Shown: piece after piece, positions 59,453 to 64,000 of the stretch | How the letters are laid out: every line of letters begins with the position of its first letter | How positions within the stretch are numbered: position 1 is the first letter of the stretch | Origin: Atrina japonica | Lineage: Eukaryota > Mollusca > Bivalvia > Pterioida > Pinnidae | DNA: 64,000 nucleotides | Direction: 5' to 3' | Assembly (NCBI GenBank): GCA_030159075.1 | Contig: BROG01001220.1 | Coordinates: 30,322-94,321 of the forward strand | The notes under the pieces: generated by a model | The model's database searches: none | The model's input: only the letters and a program-made list of their open reading frames with translations | Told to the model about the DNA's origin: nothing | Position numbers and translations under genes: made by a program

Positions 59453-60652
59453 ATGAAAAGCAGGCCAACAAACTATAATCTAAGATCCAGTGAAAGTGAA
59501 ACAACACAGCAGTCACTTCCATCTGCACCGCAAGAACAGCACCAAGAACAACAACTGCAGCAACCAGAACAACACCCGCAACAACAACAGCAACCAGAAC
59601 AACAACCGCAACAACAACAGCAACTGCAGCAACCAGAACAACAACTGCAGCAACAACAACCACAGCAACAACTACAACTGCAGCGGCAACAACAACAACA
59701 AAGAAGGAAAATGGCCTCCGGTATTAGTTTAAAGAAGTTTGATGGCACGGAAAGTGTTCACATCTGGCTATCAAACTTCGAAAACTGGCAGAAGTTTCAC
59801 AACGTATCGGATGAGGAAGCCCTTCTAGCTGTAGGCTGCAATTTAGAAGGCCATGCAGCAACGTGGTTACAGACATTAACAGAGGCACAAAGAACAAACC
59901 TCCAAAATTTCAAGGACTCCTTAAAACAAAGGTTTGCGCCAAAGGAGGCAAATTTTACGCTTCTAAGCATCAAACAAAAAACAACAGAAGCAACAGATGA
60001 TTATCTGGCTAGAGCGGAGAAAACTGCCTTAGGCCACGATTTGCCAGAAAAATATAAGGTACAGTTTACCATAAACGGATTAGAAAAGCCTCTCAGAGGC
60101 AAAGTTATATCCAAAGAGCCAGCCTCATTTCAGCAACTTCGACACGCAGTGACACTGGCGAAAGCGGAGATTGAGGATACTGTTTCTCCCGAATCAGGTA
60201 TCAACATACTAAAACTAGCAGACCAGCTAAAAGAGTCACTAAAAGCAGAAATTTCCGCCAGAAATGCAGATCAACAACAGAAACTGCCAAAAAATACCGC
60301 GGGAATGCAGCCACAAATACAACCTCACATGCAGCAGTATCCGCAGTATATGTACCCACCGCCGCCACCACCATACTATCCTCCACAACAGATAGCACCA
60401 CAGTGGCAACCCAGACAGAGCCAACACGGTATACAGCAGAACAACAGGCCACCATGTAAAGGTTGCGGTAAGTGGTGTTACCCCAGATCTGCATGCCCAG
60501 CATACAATGTACAGTGTGCAAACTGCCACAAATGGCGACATTTTGATTTCGTTTGCCGCAGTAGATCAACACCAGTATATTCTGGGCAACAACCAACCCC
60601 GAATTATTATAATGGTCAGAATAGAACTAACCAACAAAATTTTTCTCGCTAG
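59453..60652 (+). CDS. Gag of a second Ty3/Gypsy element, polyQ N-terminus
   Basis: The intact 399-residue frame starts MKSRPTNYNLRSSESETTQQ. Residues about 20-83 are glutamine-rich (CAA/CAG repeats). A retrotransposon-gag region follows: ISLKKFDGTESVHIWLSNFE, EGHAATWLQTL, LKQRFAPKEANF. The C-terminus has a proline/tyrosine stretch and a cysteine cluster (CKGCGKWCYPRSAC, CANCHKWRHFDFVC) that stands for the zinc knuckles of K02A2.6-like Gypsy elements. It ends in TAG at 60650-60652. Pol continues in the same frame after this stop. The frame is undamaged, unlike most ORFs in the window. Confidence 0.9.
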   Translation: MKSRPTNYNLRSSESETTQQSLPSAPQEQHQEQQLQQPEQHPQQQQQPEQQPQQQQQLQQPEQQLQQQQPQQQLQLQRQQQQQRRKMASGISLKKFDGTESVHIWLSNFENWQKFHNVSDEEALLAVGCNLEGHAATWLQTLTEAQRTNLQNFKDSLKQRFAPKEANFTLLSIKQKTTEATDDYLARAEKTALGHDLPEKYKVQFTINGLEKPLRGKVISKEPASFQQLRHAVTLAKAEIEDTVSPESGINILKLADQLKESLKAEISARNADQQQKLPKNTAGMQPQIQPHMQQYPQYMYPPPPPPYYPPQQIAPQWQPRQSQHGIQQNNRPPCKGCGKWCYPRSACPAYNVQCANCHKWRHFDFVCRSRSTPVYSGQQPTPNYYNGQNRTNQQNFSR

Positions 60653-60683
60653 GGACGCGCGCCTATCCTTGTAAGGGATAGGC
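60650..60683 (+). promoter_or_regulatory. Candidate UAG readthrough signal between gag and pol
   Basis: TAG (60650-60652) is followed by an 8-nt spacer GGACGCGC and then a hairpin GCCTATCCTT-GTA-AGGGATAGGC (60661-60683), with 10 pairs including one G-U. The pol frame is open from 60653 in the same frame as gag. Gammaretroviruses use a UAG plus an 8-nt spacer and a structured RNA for readthrough. The comparison is by layout only. Confidence 0.65.
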
Positions 60684-63600
60684 ACCACACTACTAATACT
60701 GCATGCCCCCAAACATTTCATAATAAGCATGTATCAAATAACCATCACACCCCCACTAACAGTGTGAAAACCCAAACCTACTCAAACATGCCTAGAACAG
60801 CTCAACACTCAAACTCGGTTAATTTGATAATGCCTATTATGAAAAATACTGTAAGTACTCAAGTTTATGGAACTCCCATAAGAGCATTAGTTGACACGGG
60901 TGCAACTATCTCGTGTGTAGCAAAATCTGTTTTAACTAGGTTAGGTTTTAATAGAGACCAGCTACAGTCAAATAATGCAACTGAGGCTGTAGCTGTTGGG
61001 GGAGAAAAACATTGCAGTCTTGGAGTGCTATCCCTTCCAATTTCATTTGAGGGCATTATTATTGAACATCACTTCCATGTCTTTGAAGAATTCAATCAGC
61101 CACTCATTCTTGGGATAGATTTTCTGAAGGCTAATGATGCTGTTCTTAATATTCCACAAAGCACACTTTTTCTTAGGGACCCCATCACCCACCAAATTCA
61201 TGCTATCGATGTAAACTCTGGTCTTGCTCGAGTGGGTAAGTCAATTACAATCAATCCTAAGTCAATTATGGCTGTTCAAGTACACATATCAAACCTATCA
61301 AACAGCCTGAATGTACTGCTTGAACCATCACCCGAGTTACCAAAACTAGGTCTAGCAGGAGCTAAATGCTTAGTAGACACAGTAAACAGTACTTCTCATT
61401 TTATACAGGTCATAAATCCAACTGACAATCCTATAACTCTAGATCCAAATACAAACATTGCTTCTGCCTGTATAATAAACCCTGAAACAGTGTCGTCACT
61501 TGAAACTCCAACCCAGTCAAATACAAACTCTGCTCCTAAACTCCATGAAGGTAAACCTCTTGACTTTGATCTCTCTGACTCTGACTTAACTTCAGATCAA
61601 AAACAAATGCTTTTAGCTTTTCTCCGTAAGCATAGGTCAGTCTTTGCTGCAGAACTTACAGAGCTTGGTAAGTGTAACCTACAACCACATTACATAGAGA
61701 CCGGAAATGCATTACCAGTTCGCCAAAGATTTTATCGCCAGTCTCCTGAAACCAACGCTGAAATGAACCGCCAACTGGAAGAGATGCTAGAGGCTGACAT
61801 CATTGAAGAATCAACATCTATGTGGCAAAGCCCCGTAGTGATGGTTAAAAAAAAGAATGGTCAGTTTCGTTTTGCGGTCGATTACAGAAAACTGAATTCT
61901 GTAACACAACAGTTCACTTTCCCCCTACCAAGGCTAGAAGATGTTTTTGACACAATAGGTATGTCTAAAGCTCAGATCTTTTCTACACTTGATTTAGCCT
62001 CTGGTTTTTGGCAGATACCTATGAACCCTGAAACTGCCCACAAATCGGCATTTGTCACTCCCACAGGGGTATATCAGTGGAAAAGAATGCCTTTTGGTCT
62101 TGTTAATGCACCAGCTAGTTTTCAGGCCTTAATGACTCAGGTTTTAAGAGGACTAAATTGGAAAATCTGTCTTGTTTATGTTGATGATATTCTGGTGTTC
62201 TCTAGTTCCTTTACTCAACATCTTCAGCATCTGGACCAAATTTTCTCTCACCTCTCTTCAGCAGGTCTGACTTTAAAGCCCAGCAAGTGCTCTTTTGCTC
62301 TTAAAAAGGTCCAATATCTTGGTCATGTCATTACTAAAAATGGAGTTCAAGTTGATGTTGCAAAAACAGAAGCTGTCAAATCATTCCCAATCCCCAAATC
62401 TGCCAAAGGTATCAGATCATTTCTTGGGCTTTGTAACTACTATCGCAGGTTTATTGTAAATCCTCTCACTTCTCTTCTTCGTAAGGATGTACGATTCAAA
62501 TGGTGCGACTCATGTCAACAGGCCTTTGACAAGCTAAAACAAGCCCTAACTTCTCCTCCTGTTCTTGCTTACCCAGACAACTCAAAACAATTCATACTCA
62601 CAACAGATGCATCAGGAACAGCTATTGGGTTTATTTTGGGTCAGTTAGATGACAACAAGAAGGAGCGTGTTATCGCATATAGTGGACGATCCCTAAATAA
62701 ACATGAAAGAAAGTACTCTATATCTGAGAGAGTGTTTAGGTATCATAGAAGGCATAAAGACATACCATGTCTATTTAGCAGGGAAGCCATTCATTGTTTA
62801 TACAGACCATGCAGCACTTAGGTGGCTACAGTCCATCAAACATGACACAGGAAGATTAGCCCGGTGGTCCGTACTACTACAAGGGTACAAATTTCAAGTC
62901 TTCCACAAGAAAGGCAAAAAGAATGGTGTCGCTGATGCCTTATCAAGAAGATCATACCCAGCACAATCACCAAAGGATTCTGAAACTGAAGCTGAAGATG
63001 TCATACCAAGTGCAGATGTCAAGTCCATACATACTGAGGAACATAACCAAGTGGCATTTTACTATAACAATGATGTCCCTCCAGTACCTATTGATAGACA
63101 GTCAGCCAATGTCTGTAACATTGCCACACACGAGTCAATTGGAAAACTTCAAAGTGAATGCCCAGACTTCTATTCTATGTACCGATACTTGTCAGAGGGC
63201 ACAGTTCCATCAGCTAAGCAAGAGCGTGACAAACTTATCTCAGAAAGTAATCAGTATGTCTTTTTAGATAACACTTTATATCACTTCTATCAACCTCGCT
63301 CTAAGAAAATCTCTCGAATTCAACCAATTTTAAAGCAACTTGCAGTGCCACGTTGTCTACGTGAGGATGTCCTTCGCTCATACCATGACTGTATTGCTGG
63401 TGGAGCCCACCTAGGACTTGACCGGACATACAGAGCTATACAACTTAAGTATTATTGGCCAAAGATGTACCAGAATGTAGCAGATTATATTCGATCTTGT
63501 GGCACCTGCCAACAGGCCAAGAAGAGTTCCAACAAACCCAAAGCTCCCCTTATCAATATGCCAGTTGAGGACACATTCTCTCGTCTACACATAGACATCT

Positions 63601-64000
63601 TAGGGCCTTTTACTACTTCTTCAGATGGGTACAAATACATCTTACTAGTTATTGACTCCTTTAGTAAATTTCCAGAAGCTTTTCCACTCAAAACCCAAGA
63701 GTCCAAGGAAATAGCCAAAGTTCTTTTCTCAGAAATTTTCGCTCGATATGGGGCACCTCGAGTAATTGTAAGTGATAGAGTTCAAAACTTTCTCAGTAAG
63801 CTTGTTACATCAGTCTGTGAAATTTTCCAAGTTACGCGACCAGTGCTTACCACCCACAAACTAATGCCGCATGTGAGCGAATGAACAGTACAATTGCACA
63901 ATGTCTTAGGGCATACATCAATTCAGACCAAACAAATTGGCCTACTTTGCTACCAGGTGTTATGATGGCCCTAAGGATGAGTCCATGCACACAAGCATCT
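60653..64000 (+). pseudogene. Pol of the second Gypsy element, truncated by the window edge
   Basis: Protease: IRALVDTGATISCVAKS. RT: EADIIEESTSMWQSPVVMVK, AVDYRKLNSV, FGLVNAPASF and the catalytic YVDDILVFSS (about 62177-62206). RNase H: LTTDASGTAIGF, then YTDHAALRWLQ. Integrase: HLGLDRTYRAIQLKYYWPKM with CGTCQQ (zinc region), then HIDILGPFTTSS and AYHPQTNAACERMNST, so D, D and E are seen. DRVQNF replaces the usual DRG-NF. A 2-base loss in a GA run near 62730 shifts the frame into the one used from 62703; a second shift lies near 63838. The frame is open at 64000. No ATG occurs between the gag stop and 60788. Confidence 0.9.

Noticed and set aside
59473..59748. Cysteine-rich minus-strand frame
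   Set aside because: It is the antisense shadow of the CAG/CAA polyglutamine run in gag.

Overview
The window is eukaryotic nuclear DNA, most likely from a bivalve or another mollusc. It is AT-rich, has spliced genes with GT-AG introns, and holds tRNA-derived SINEs, several LINE, LTR and Penelope-type retroelements, and many MITEs. Nothing is bacterial: there are no operons, ribosome binding sites or CRISPR arrays. The taxon is an inference from repeat types; the lineage cannot be proved from this sequence alone.

One probable host gene runs on the + strand from 23702 to 56564. It has five short exons (23702-23771, 42299-42498, 47610-47779, 48097-48272, 56506-56564) whose splice phases all match. 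Together they give a 224-residue secreted protein with a signal peptide and one conserved, functionally unnamed domain. Its introns are packed with mobile DNA. Intron 1 (18.5 kb) holds a complete 10.3 kb Ty3/Gypsy element with an env-like third ORF, flanked by a 4-bp target duplication. Intron 2 holds two head-to-tail Penelope-like copies split by a hAT-like element that itself carries a SINE. Intron 4 holds a TTAA-flanked DNA transposon with a nested SINE, a hammerhead-ribozyme-like motif, a BEL/Pao fragment, a 600-bp pyrimidine tract and more SINEs and MITEs.

The first 20 kb is a stack of minus-strand LINEs. Three copies (A 1.8-5.8 kb, B 5.86-6.18 plus 12.87-14.58 kb, C 16.4-19.7 kb) belong to one I-superfamily element: ORF1 with zinc knuckles, then endonuclease, reverse transcriptase and RNase H. 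Copies B and C have lost the endonuclease through internal deletions. Copy B is split by a 6.7 kb LINE of Tx1/L1 type (6177-12868). The ORF1 of that intruder appears to end in a NADAR (YbiA-like) domain, and its ORF1-ORF2 junction is filled with a 12-unit, 68-bp tandem array. Two tRNA-derived SINE families elsewhere in the window share the 3' terminal stem-loop of the I-type LINE.

The right end (59.4-64.0 kb) is a second, plus-strand Ty3/Gypsy element, cut by the window edge. Its gag and pol lie in one frame, separated by a single UAG followed 8 nt later by a 10-bp hairpin, which looks like a stop-codon readthrough arrangement. Most element ORFs carry several one- or two-base indels, many in homopolymers. 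Some may be assembly errors rather than decay.
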